Positions 1 through 6,448 of a DNA stretch of 9,966 nucleotides are shown piece by piece (position 1 is the first letter of the stretch; each line of letters starts with the position of its first letter). Source of the stretch: Actinomycetales bacterium UBA1383 (GTDB taxonomy: Bacteria > Actinomycetota > Actinomycetes > Actinomycetales > Actinomycetaceae). The stretch lies in contig DBQX01000134.1 of the NCBI GenBank assembly GCA_002305415.1, positions 29,401-39,366 on the forward strand, written 5' to 3'. A program made the position numbers and the translations under genes. Below the pieces are notes generated by a model, which did not search any database, had not been told where the DNA came from, and worked only from the letters and a program-made list of their open reading frames with translations.

Positions 1-24
1 GCCGCTCCCCCGGCCGCCGCTCCC

Positions 25-30
25 TATGAT
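25..30 (+). promoter_or_regulatory. -10 box of a leaderless promoter for the gene at 37
   Basis: TATGAT matches the actinobacterial -10 consensus TAnnnT. It ends six bases before the GTG at 37, so a transcript starting 6-7 bases downstream would begin at or next to the start codon. The intervening GGGAGG touches the start codon and is too close to act as a normal Shine-Dalgarno site. No convincing -35 hexamer is visible in the few upstream bases available. Confidence 0.5.
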
Positions 31-36
31 GGGAGG

Positions 37-750
37 GTGCTGCCGCACCGATCCTCCGGGCGACTGCTGCTCATCGTCTACGTCGTGGTCGGGGTGGTGG
101 TCCTCGCCTCCACCCTCGCCGGCTCGGCGCTCGCGGAGGTCGCCGGCTGGTTCGCGATCCCGCTGCTCGCCGAGGTCCTCATCGTTACCAGCGACCCGCC
201 CCGGCCGCGCGCGGTGGTCCTGCTCGCCGGCGGACTCGTGGCGTTCGCCGTCGCCGACGTCGGCGCCTCACTCATCCCGGGAGAGGCGGCCCTTCCGGTG
301 GCGGTCGCCGCGCGGGGCGCCGGCCTGGCCCTCATGCTGGGGGCCGTGGCGCCCCTCCACCGCGACTCGATCATCCACACCCGGCGCTCGTGGCTGGGGG
401 GCTACGCGCTCTTCTACCTCGTGATCCTCTTCGCGGTGCGGCAGGATTCCGGGGCCATGCTGGTCCCACTCCTGGCCTACGGGGCCCTCCTCCTGGTGGT
501 GGCCGTCCTCGCCACGGGCCTCGGGTTCACCGCGGGCTTCGGGGGACTGCTGCTGGCGCTCGCGGAGGCGCTGGCGGTGATGTACGCCTACACCCCGGGG
601 TGGGACCGGCCGGGGGTGCCCTTCTGGGTGGAGCTGGCCCGGCTCGCCGGCCTCGGCCTGATCCTCCTCGGCGCCCTAGGGCGCTGGCAGGCGGGCGACT
701 ACGGCACGCTCGAGCGCTGGTCGCTGCGTGGCAGGACCACGGCGAGCTGA
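37..750 (+). CDS. multi-pass membrane protein, tentatively YhhN/TMEM86-like
   Basis: A 237-residue, strongly hydrophobic protein with about seven or eight predicted membrane segments (roughly residues 9-29, 33-50, 58-79, 87-105, 120-135, 139-160, 166-186 and 197-215). The Arg-rich C-terminal tail (about 216-237) is probably cytoplasmic. Length, helix spacing, an early Pro-Leu-Leu helix (residues 42-44) and an A-D-V-G turn (73-76), where the family has G-D, loosely resemble the YhhN/lysoplasmalogenase family, which cleaves the vinyl-ether bond of lysoplasmalogens. That match is by eye and weak, so treat the function as unknown. GTG at 37 is chosen because a TATGAT box lies six bases before it. 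The frame also stays open back to base 1, so a longer protein starting outside the window cannot be excluded. The next gene lies 116 bases downstream on the same strand. Confidence 0.75.
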   Translation: MLPHRSSGRLLLIVYVVVGVVVLASTLAGSALAEVAGWFAIPLLAEVLIVTSDPPRPRAVVLLAGGLVAFAVADVGASLIPGEAALPVAVAARGAGLALMLGAVAPLHRDSIIHTRRSWLGGYALFYLVILFAVRQDSGAMLVPLLAYGALLLVVAVLATGLGFTAGFGGLLLALAEALAVMYAYTPGWDRPGVPFWVELARLAGLGLILLGALGRWQAGDYGTLERWSLRGRTTAS

Positions 751-765
751 CTGCCCGGGCCCGCC

Positions 766-802
766 GCACCGGCACGTTCCGGCCGGCAGTGCCGCACGGT
801 GC
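766..802 (+). terminator. GC-rich stem-loop after the membrane-protein gene
   Basis: GCACCGGCAC at 766-775 pairs with GTGCC (789-793) plus GGTGC (798-802), leaving a four-base bulge at 794-797. A further CCGG/CCGG self-complementary stretch lies in the loop. It sits 15 bases past the stop codon, in the gap before the DUF937 gene. No T-run follows, so it could be a U-less terminator of the kind proposed for actinobacteria, an mRNA 3' stabiliser, or a chance product of GC-rich sequence. Confidence 0.3.
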
Positions 803-828
803 GCCGCGCGGAGCAGGAGCGCCGAACG

Positions 829-860
829 TACGATCGAGGAAACGACCCGCCGCGAAGGGA
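829..860 (+). promoter_or_regulatory. putative promoter and ribosome binding site of the DUF937 gene
   Basis: TACGAT at 829-834 fits the TAnnnT -10 consensus. It lies 32 bases before the ATG at 867, which predicts a short leader of about 25 bases. GAAGGGA at 854-860 is a good Shine-Dalgarno-like stretch six bases before the ATG and decides the start. No -35 match is evident at the expected distance. This is a leadered arrangement, unlike the upstream membrane-protein gene. Confidence 0.4.
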
Positions 861-866
861 ACACCC

Positions 867-1613
867 ATGTCCGACTACTCCGAGATCCTCGCCGCCCTCC
901 CCATCGAGGACATCGCCCGCCAGCTCGGCACCGACGCCGGGACCGCCCGCTCCGCCGTCGACGCCGCGATCCCCGCCCTCCTCGGCGGGATGCGCGCCAA
1001 CACCGCCGACCCGGCGGGTGCGGCGTCCCTCACGAGCGCCCTCGCGCAACACCCGCCGACCCTCGTGGAGGGTGGCGTGAACCTGTCCGAGGTGGACACG
1101 GCCGACGGTGAGCGAATCGTCCACAACATCTTCGGGCCCAGCTCGCCACAGGTGGTGGACCGGCTCGGCGCCTCCCAGGACCTGGGTGGCAGCCTGTTCC
1201 AGAAGCTCCTGCCCATCCTCGCCCCGATCGTGCTCGCCTGGCTCGCCAAGAAGATGACCGGGGGCGCCACGTCGTCCGGGGCGGCGCCGAGCGAGGGTGG
1301 CCTCGGTGACCTGCTCGGCGGCGGGTCGGGCGGTGGTCTGGGTGACCTGCTCGGCGGGATCCTCGGTGGCGGGGCGCCCGAGACGCCGGCCGCGCCCGCG
1401 CCGTCCCCCAGGACCACGCCGTCTCCCAGGACGACGCCGTCGCAGCGGACCACGCCGCCCGCAGGCGTCGACATCAACGACATCCTCGACGAGATGCTGG
1501 GCGGAGGGACGCGACGCACATCGACGACGCCGAGCTCCGCGCCGTCGTCCGGCGGGATCGAGGACCTGCTCGGCGGACTCCTGGGCGGGCTGCTCGGAGG
1601 CGGCAAGCGCTAG
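867..1613 (+). CDS. DUF937 domain-containing protein with repetitive Gly/Leu tail
   Basis: A 248-residue protein. Residues 1-130 form the DUF937 domain (PF06078). It begins with an all-helical segment (residues 3-66), followed by the family's recognisable stretch D-x-x-D-G-E-R-I-V-x-N-I-F-G (77-90), then Q-V-V-x-x-L and a hydrophobic helix L-L-P-I-L-A-P-I-V-L-A-W-L (114-126). DUF937 has no established biochemical function. Residues 131-248 are low complexity: two 12-residue GGLGDLLGG repeats (144-167), three PS(P/Q)RTT repeats (179-196), a short D-I-N-D-I-L-D-E-M helix (202-210) and a closing GGIEDLLGGLLGGLLGGG run (229-246). There is no signal peptide or clear transmembrane helix, so it is probably cytoplasmic. 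The ATG is supported by GAAGGGA six bases upstream; in-frame sequence before it does not look coding. The gene is convergent with the CHR transporter gene, 10 bases away. Confidence 0.9.
   Translation: MSDYSEILAALPIEDIARQLGTDAGTARSAVDAAIPALLGGMRANTADPAGAASLTSALAQHPPTLVEGGVNLSEVDTADGERIVHNIFGPSSPQVVDRLGASQDLGGSLFQKLLPILAPIVLAWLAKKMTGGATSSGAAPSEGGLGDLLGGGSGGGLGDLLGGILGGGAPETPAAPAPSPRTTPSPRTTPSQRTTPPAGVDINDILDEMLGGGTRRTSTTPSSAPSSGGIEDLLGGLLGGLLGGGKR
1296..1367 (+). repeat. 36-bp tandem repeat (two copies) inside the DUF937 gene
   Basis: Two adjacent 36-base units (1296-1331 and 1332-1367) share the core GGTGACCTGCTCGGCGG and encode GGLGDLLGGGSG and GGLGDLLGGILG. The copies differ mainly at third positions in the core and diverge at their 3' ends. 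A related but diverged version recurs at the C terminus of the protein (about 1551-1604). Confidence 0.8.
1401..1454 (+). repeat. 18-bp tandem repeat (three copies) inside the DUF937 gene
   Basis: Three consecutive 18-base units encode PSPRTT, PSPRTT and PSQRTT. All three begin CCG-TC and end in an Arg-Thr-Thr triplet. The result is a Pro/Ser/Thr/Arg-rich flexible linker between the two Gly/Leu blocks of the protein. Confidence 0.8.
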
Positions 1614-1623
1614 TCTCGCCGCC

Positions 1624-2928
1624 TCAGCCCACGAGCCCCAGAGCCGCGACCGAGATCGCCCCGCCCGCGAGGATGAACACGACGTCCGGAAGGTTCACGC
1701 GCGCGTGGACCGCGACCATGACGCCCACCAGGGCTGCCATCGCCCACACCATCGGGGTGGCCGCCACCCCCGCGCGCCCCCCGATGGCGACGGCGGCCAG
1801 GGTCATCGAGAGCGCCGTCGTGATGAGGAGCCCGCAGATCACGGGGACGATGTAGGTCTGCAGCCGCCGCATGTAGCCGCGGCCAGCGACCTTCTCGTAC
1901 CCACCCATCACGAACATCGCGACGGCGCCCGAGACCGTGGCGGCCACCACGAGCCCGCTGGCGGCGAGTACCACCCCCGCCAGGACGGAGACCTCCATCC
2001 CGTGGCTGAAGCCCACGAGCGCGGCGAGCTTGGTGATCAGGGGCCCCGGGGTGGCGTTCCCCACGGGGACGAGCTGACCGTAGAACACCTCACTCGTGAC
2101 GAACGGCCCCACGAAGAAACCGTCCGCCACCGCGATGTAGGCCGGGCCACCGCCGAAGGTCGCGAGCATCGACAGCGCGATGAGCGCCATGAGTTCCGCG
2201 CCGTCACGGCCGGCGACGAGCCCGCTCATGCCAATGGCCACGCCTGTGAGCGCGGTGAACACCGCACCCCCGACAAGGTGACGCCTCACCCGCGCCGGAT
2301 CGCCCAGCGACGGCGGGAGCGGCAGCGGGGTGGGGCGCCTCAGCACGATGACGACGCCGATCAGCGCGAGCGCCACGAGGATCACCTGGATCGCGTCCAT
2401 GCGTGGCAGGGTGGGGGACCACTCCTGCCCCACGAGGAGGCCCAGCACCTCCACGAACTGGTTGAGGCCCGACGCCGCGAACGTGGCCAGCGTGATCGCG
2501 ATGGTGAGGGTGCGGGCCGTGCCGGAGACCCGCCACACCTTCGCGATGTACTTCGCCAGCAGCAGGATGATGAACGCGGAGACCCCCACCGCGGCGTACT
2601 CCACCCACCTGATCGCGTCGCCGCCGAGCACACCGAAGAACGCGATGATCGTGACCGCCAGCAGCGTCCCGGGCAGGCCCGCGGCCACGGAGGAGAGGAC
2701 CGAACCGGGGGTGCCCGCGACGGTGAAGCCGCTCAGGGCGGCGAGCTTCGTCGGCAGGCCCCCGGGCGTGACGTTCGCGATGACGGTGTGGCGGATGAAG
2801 GTCTCCTCGTCGAGCACCCTCCGGTCCTGCACCAGCTCCTTCTCGAACACCGGGATCATGGCACTGCCCCCACCGAACCCGATCGACCCCAGCTTGAGCA
2901 TGGAGGCCAGGTGGCGGAGGAGACTCAC
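1624..2928 (-). CDS. chromate transporter (CHR) family protein, two-domain form
   Basis: A 434-residue integral membrane protein of the CHR family (PF02417), whose characterised members (ChrA) export chromate. The two halves are homologous. The N-terminal half has G-F-G-G-G-S-A-M (17-24) and NVTPGGLPTKLAALSGF (52-68). The C-terminal half has F-G-G-G-P-A-Y (258-264) and NATPGPLITKLAALVGF (291-307). These are the family's FGG and PGP signatures, with the first copy carrying PGG. A polar linker (about 197-215) separates the halves, and ten or so hydrophobic segments are visible. The open frame runs back to 3294, overlapping the dehydrogenase gene, but the GTG at 2928 is the best start: it gives the usual short N terminus before the FGG motif and has a TAGGGT box seven bases upstream. 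No chrB regulator is adjacent, so the substrate could be another oxyanion. Confidence 0.88.
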   Translation of the reverse strand: MSLLRHLASMLKLGSIGFGGGSAMIPVFEKELVQDRRVLDEETFIRHTVIANVTPGGLPTKLAALSGFTVAGTPGSVLSSVAAGLPGTLLAVTIIAFFGVLGGDAIRWVEYAAVGVSAFIILLLAKYIAKVWRVSGTARTLTIAITLATFAASGLNQFVEVLGLLVGQEWSPTLPRMDAIQVILVALALIGVVIVLRRPTPLPLPPSLGDPARVRRHLVGGAVFTALTGVAIGMSGLVAGRDGAELMALIALSMLATFGGGPAYIAVADGFFVGPFVTSEVFYGQLVPVGNATPGPLITKLAALVGFSHGMEVSVLAGVVLAASGLVVAATVSGAVAMFVMGGYEKVAGRGYMRRLQTYIVPVICGLLITTALSMTLAAVAIGGRAGVAATPMVWAMAALVGVMVAVHARVNLPDVVFILAGGAISVAALGLVG

Positions 2929-2935
2929 GTCCCCC

Positions 2936-2941
2936 ACCCTA
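2936..2941 (-). promoter_or_regulatory. -10 box of a leaderless promoter for the CHR transporter gene
   Basis: On the minus strand TAGGGT (TAnnnT) is followed by GGGGGAC and then the GTG start at 2928, a seven-base gap that places the transcription start on or beside the start codon. The G-run could instead serve as a weak Shine-Dalgarno site. No TTGACA-like -35 is seen 16-18 bases further upstream. Confidence 0.45.
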
Positions 2942-3033
2942 CGGCGTGGTCCGGGCGGTCCCGTGGCGGCGGGCGGCGGGTGGCCGGTGTCCGGCTGCGG
3001 CGGCGTCGTCGACGTGGTTGGCTTGTCGTGAGC

Positions 3034-3054
3034 GGGCCCACACCCAGGGCCCAC
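3034..3054. repeat. direct repeat GGGCCCAC in the divergent promoter region
   Basis: GGGCCCAC occurs at 3034-3041 and again at 3047-3054, a 13-base period. It lies within the 145-base gap (2929-3073) between the divergent CHR transporter and glutamate dehydrogenase genes, ending 19 bases before the dehydrogenase ATG. Each copy contains the palindrome GGGCCC. It is a candidate operator, but GC-rich sequence makes such repeats fairly likely by chance. I see no TAnnnT box for the dehydrogenase in this gap; its only visible start signal is GGAG at 3061-3064. Confidence 0.3.
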
Positions 3055-3073
3055 CACTTCGGAGCCACGAGCA

Positions 3074-4351
3074 ATGACCACCACCCTGCACCTCCCTGAG
3101 GCCGACGCCGACCTCACCCCCCTCGAGGAGGCCCGCGCCCAGCTGCGCGACGCCATCGACTTCCTCGGACTGTCCGAGGGCAAGTACGAGATGCTCGCGC
3201 ATGCGCGCCGCGAGATGACCGTCGCCGTCCCGCTGCGGCGGGACAACGGCGATCTCGAGCTGTTCATCGGCCACCGCGTCCAGCACAACTTCACCCGCGG
3301 CCCCGCGAAGGGCGGCGTGCGCTACGACCCGAACGTGGACCTCGACGAGGTCCGGGCGCTCGCGATGTGGATGACGTGGAAGTGCGCCCTCCTCGACGTG
3401 CCCTACGGCGGGGCGAAGGGCGGCGTGCGGATCGACCCGCGGAACTACTCGCAGACCGAGCTCGAGCGCGTGACCCGGAGGTACACGTCGGAACTCATCC
3501 CCATCCTGGGGCCGGAGAAGGACATCCCGGCACCGGACATGGGCACCGACGAGCAGACCATGGCCTGGATGATGGACACCTACTCGGTGGCAGTCGGCCA
3601 CACGGTGCCCAGCGTGGTCACCGGGAAGCCGATCTCGCTGGGCGGGTCACTCGGCCGCCGGGAATCCACCTCCCGGGGCGTGGTCCACGTGGCGCTGGCG
3701 GCCCTGGAGTCGCGCGGGCTGCGGCCCGCCCACTCCACGGCCGCGGTGCAGGGGTTCGGGAAGGTCGGCCGTGGCGCGGCACGCTTCCTCGACGAGGCCG
3801 ACGTCGCCGTGCTCGCCGTGTCCGACATGTACGGCGCCGTCCACAACCCCGCCGGCCTCGACATCCCCGCCCTCGAGGCCCACGTGGACGTGACGGGATC
3901 GGTGGTCGACTTCAGCGGTGCCGAGCCGCTCGACCGGGACGCCCTGCTGGAGCTCGACGTCGACCTGCTGGTCCCCGCCGCCCATGAGGGCGTGCTGACC
4001 AGCGACAACGCGAACCGCGTGCGGGCGAAGGTGATCGTCGAGGGCGCGAACGGTCCGACGTCCTCCGCCGCGGACCGCATCTTCGCGGAGAACGACATCC
4101 TCGTGGTGCCGGACATCCTCGCCAACGCCGGCGGCGTGATCGTGTCCTACTTCGAGTGGGTGCAGGGGAACCAGTCCTACTGGTGGACGGCGGACGAGGT
4201 GGAGGAGCGGCTGCGCACCCGGATGCTCGGCTCCTGGAAGGACGTCACGGCCTACGCCCGGGAGCACGACCTCTCCCTCCGCAGTGCCGCGACGATCATG
4301 GCCGTGGAGCGGGTGGCCCTGGCGCACCGGCAGCGGGGCCTCTACCCGTAG
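3074..4351 (+). CDS. gdhA: glutamate dehydrogenase (NAD-type, RocG/GudB-like)
   Basis: A 425-residue Glu/Leu/Phe/Val-family dehydrogenase catalysing reversible oxidative deamination of glutamate to 2-oxoglutarate and ammonium in the cytoplasm. The active site is complete: Lys79 (GPAKGG), Lys103 (TWKC), catalytic Lys115 (PYGGAKGG) and Asp155 (PAPD). Their spacing (24, 12, 40) equals that of Lys89, Lys113, Lys125 and Asp165 in the Clostridium symbiosum enzyme. Ser358 in VSYFEW corresponds to that enzyme's substrate-binding serine. The Rossmann motif GFGKVG is at 227-232, and Asp251 at the end of the second strand suggests NAD rather than NADP. Close resemblance to Bacillus RocG (e.g. WVQxNQ, LVPDxLAxAGG) and a similar length favour glutamate over leucine or phenylalanine as substrate. 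ATG at 3074 has GGAG nine bases upstream. The gene is divergent from the CHR transporter and convergent with the S9 peptidase, three bases away. Confidence 0.93.
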   Translation: MTTTLHLPEADADLTPLEEARAQLRDAIDFLGLSEGKYEMLAHARREMTVAVPLRRDNGDLELFIGHRVQHNFTRGPAKGGVRYDPNVDLDEVRALAMWMTWKCALLDVPYGGAKGGVRIDPRNYSQTELERVTRRYTSELIPILGPEKDIPAPDMGTDEQTMAWMMDTYSVAVGHTVPSVVTGKPISLGGSLGRRESTSRGVVHVALAALESRGLRPAHSTAAVQGFGKVGRGAARFLDEADVAVLAVSDMYGAVHNPAGLDIPALEAHVDVTGSVVDFSGAEPLDRDALLELDVDLLVPAAHEGVLTSDNANRVRAKVIVEGANGPTSSAADRIFAENDILVVPDILANAGGVIVSYFEWVQGNQSYWWTADEVEERLRTRMLGSWKDVTAYAREHDLSLRSAATIMAVERVALAHRQRGLYP

Positions 4352-4354
4352 GCC

Positions 4355-6415
4355 TCACCCCAGGTGGCGCCCCCACCAGTGAAGGATCGCCTCGAAGCGC
4401 TGGCGCCGGTGCCACGGCGACCCGCTGCGCGAGAGCTCGTGGTTCTCCCCGGGGAACACGAGCATCTCCGCCTCGACGCCCCCGCGGCGCAGGGCCGCGA
4501 AGTACCGTTGCGCCTGCTCCAGCGGGCAGCGGAGGTCCTGCTCGGAGTGGATCACCAGGGTCGGCGTGCGCACGGCACCCACGTGCGCCATCGGGCTCTG
4601 GGCGGCGATCCGCTCGGCATCGCTTCCGGTGTAGGCCTCGGAGAAGAACCAGCCGATGTCGGACGTGCCCACGAAGTTCACCGGGTCGAGGTAGCCCCGC
4701 TCCACGATCGCGCCGGCCCAGCGATGGTCGTGCGCGATCGTCCAGGCGGTGAGGTACCCGCCGTAGGACCCGCCCATGATCCCGACGCGCGCGCCGTCGA
4801 GCTGCGGGAACGCGGCGACGGCGCCGTCGAGGAACGCGAGGACGTCCGCCATGTCCACGGTCCCCATCGCGTGCCGGATGGCCAGCCCGTGGGCCCGCCC
4901 GTAGCTCGCCGAGCCGCGCGGGTTGCACTGCACCACCGCGTAGCCGGCCGCGGCGTAGGCCTGCGCCTCGTCGAACCATCCCCACCCGTACTGCGCGTAG
5001 GGCCCGCCGTGGATGTTCAGCAGCACCGGGTGCGGCCCCTCGCCCTCCGGCAGGTACACCCAGCCGTGCACCGGGTAGCCGTCCGCGGACGGCGTCGTGA
5101 ACTCCACCTGCGGCGCCGTGCGGACGCCCGCCCGCAGCGGGGCGGCGAAGTCGGTGAGTCGCGTCAGCACGCCGTCGGTGACGACGCCCACCTCGCCCGG
5201 CGTCGTCGGGTCGGTGTGGGTGACGACGACGGTCCCGCCCGCCTCCGCGGCGCCCGTCACCACGAGCTCGCCCCGCAACGCCACCCGGGGGGCGGCGTCG
5301 GGAGTCACGGCGAACAGGACCCCGGCGCCGCGGACGGCGGCGACCGAGAGCACGCCGTCGGGCCCGAACGGGGAGGGGACGGACTCGCCGTGGTCGTGGG
5401 CGTCGAGGTCGGTGAGGAGGCGGGGCTCCGGCGCGCGTCCGGTGCCGAGGGCGACGGCGTCGAGGGCGAACAGCCCGACGTTGCGGGCCACGAAGTCCCG
5501 GCCGTCCTCGCCGAGGTCCCCGCCCTGAAGGAACAGCGTGGCGCCGTCCCGGGAGAAGACCGGGTGGCTGTAGGAGAAGCGGCCGTCCGGGGCGCCGGCG
5601 ACGAGCTCGGGCTCCCCGCCCGTCACGGCCACGCGGTGCACCATCGAACGGAGGTCCGTGTCGGCACCCTCGTGGAGCGCGGCGGCGAACAGCACCCAGT
5701 CCCCGTCCGGGGAGAAGCACGGGTCGGACGCGTCACGGTCGGCCGGGGTGAGCCGGCGGGCCACGGGCAGGCCCTTCGTCCCACCGAGCCGGAGGGGATC
5801 GGGCGGGCCGGAGGGGGCCCCGCCCCCGGCACCTCCTGAGGCCGCCGCCTGGGCAGCGCGGCCTGCCGGCTCGAGCCACGGCTCGTCGTCCACGGGCGGC
5901 ACGTCGAGCACGAACACGCCCTGCCGCTTGTCCTCGATGTAGCCCAGCCCGTTCATCTGGAACTTGTTCCCGGTGATGCGGCGCGGGTCCTCGTGGGCGG
6001 CGTCGACGCCGTCGAGGGAGCCGTAGCGCCCCGGGTCCGGGATCCGCGCGGTGAGGGCGAGGCGCCGGCCGTCCGGGGACCAGGCGAACTGCCCGACGCC
6101 GAGGGGCGCGTCGGTGACCAGGCGCGGCTCCCCGCCACGGGCGTCGACGATCGCGAGCTGCGGCCGGTCCTTCGCGTCGCGGCGGAGGAAGGCGATGCAC
6201 GTGCCGTCAGGGCTGAACTGCGGGGCGGTGTCACCGCGGCCGCGGGTGAGGCGGCGCGGCGGCTGGGCGCCTGCGGTGTCGACGAGCCAGAGCTGGCCGG
6301 TGTAGCCGTCCGTCGCGAAGCTGGGCCGCGAGGCCGCGACGACGGCGTGGCGGCCATCCGGCGTGAGCGAGGGGCGGGAGAGGGTGGTGACGAGTTCGAG
6401 CTGGTCCGGTCTCAC
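4355..6415 (-). CDS. S9 family peptidase (prolyl oligopeptidase / acylaminoacyl-peptidase type)
   Basis: A 686-residue serine peptidase. Residues 1 to about 430 form a WD40-like (PD40) beta-propeller, seen as repeated (F/W)SPDG or FSRDG blades at 67-71, 112-116, 234-238 and 287-291. Residues 436-686 are the alpha/beta-hydrolase domain. The catalytic triad is Ser550 (GGSYGG), Asp627 (HSEQDLRCP) and His659 (GENHELS). The spacings of 77 and 32 are close to those of archaeal acylaminoacyl peptidase (Ser445, Asp524, His556). HGGP (469-472) supplies the oxyanion region. It probably trims short or N-acylated peptides in the cytoplasm; no signal peptide is seen. An Ala/Gly/Pro-rich insert (about 183-207) interrupts the propeller. 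GTG at 6415 has TACGAT six bases upstream and no Shine-Dalgarno site, suggesting leaderless initiation. It follows GH1 by 33 bases, so read-through from the sugar operon is possible. Confidence 0.93.
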   Translation of the reverse strand: MRPDQLELVTTLSRPSLTPDGRHAVVAASRPSFATDGYTGQLWLVDTAGAQPPRRLTRGRGDTAPQFSPDGTCIAFLRRDAKDRPQLAIVDARGGEPRLVTDAPLGVGQFAWSPDGRRLALTARIPDPGRYGSLDGVDAAHEDPRRITGNKFQMNGLGYIEDKRQGVFVLDVPPVDDEPWLEPAGRAAQAAASGGAGGGAPSGPPDPLRLGGTKGLPVARRLTPADRDASDPCFSPDGDWVLFAAALHEGADTDLRSMVHRVAVTGGEPELVAGAPDGRFSYSHPVFSRDGATLFLQGGDLGEDGRDFVARNVGLFALDAVALGTGRAPEPRLLTDLDAHDHGESVPSPFGPDGVLSVAAVRGAGVLFAVTPDAAPRVALRGELVVTGAAEAGGTVVVTHTDPTTPGEVGVVTDGVLTRLTDFAAPLRAGVRTAPQVEFTTPSADGYPVHGWVYLPEGEGPHPVLLNIHGGPYAQYGWGWFDEAQAYAAAGYAVVQCNPRGSASYGRAHGLAIRHAMGTVDMADVLAFLDGAVAAFPQLDGARVGIMGGSYGGYLTAWTIAHDHRWAGAIVERGYLDPVNFVGTSDIGWFFSEAYTGSDAERIAAQSPMAHVGAVRTPTLVIHSEQDLRCPLEQAQRYFAALRRGGVEAEMLVFPGENHELSRSGSPWHRRQRFEAILHWWGRHLG

Positions 6416-6421
6416 CGGTCC

Positions 6422-6427
6422 ATCGTA
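6422..6427 (-). promoter_or_regulatory. -10 box of a leaderless promoter for the S9 peptidase gene
   Basis: TACGAT on the minus strand, then GGACCG, then the GTG start at 6415: a TAnnnT box with a six-base gap, the same geometry as the promoter at 25-30. It lies within the 33-base gap after the GH1 stop codon, so the -35 region would fall in the end of GH1; no consensus -35 is seen there. The spacer holds no ribosome binding site. Confidence 0.5.
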
Positions 6428-6448
6428 GGCGGGCGCGCTGCGGCGCGA

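Noticed and set aside
1297..3099. 600-codon open frame on the plus strand across the CHR transporter region
   Set aside because: Its translation is Arg/His/Gly/Asp-rich with no domain. It is the antisense shadow of the minus-strand transporter, kept open by high GC at third codon positions.
2929..3294. N-terminal extension of the CHR transporter back to 3294
   Set aside because: It would overlap the start of glutamate dehydrogenase on the opposite strand, and its residues are not membrane-like. GTG 2928 gives the usual N terminus.
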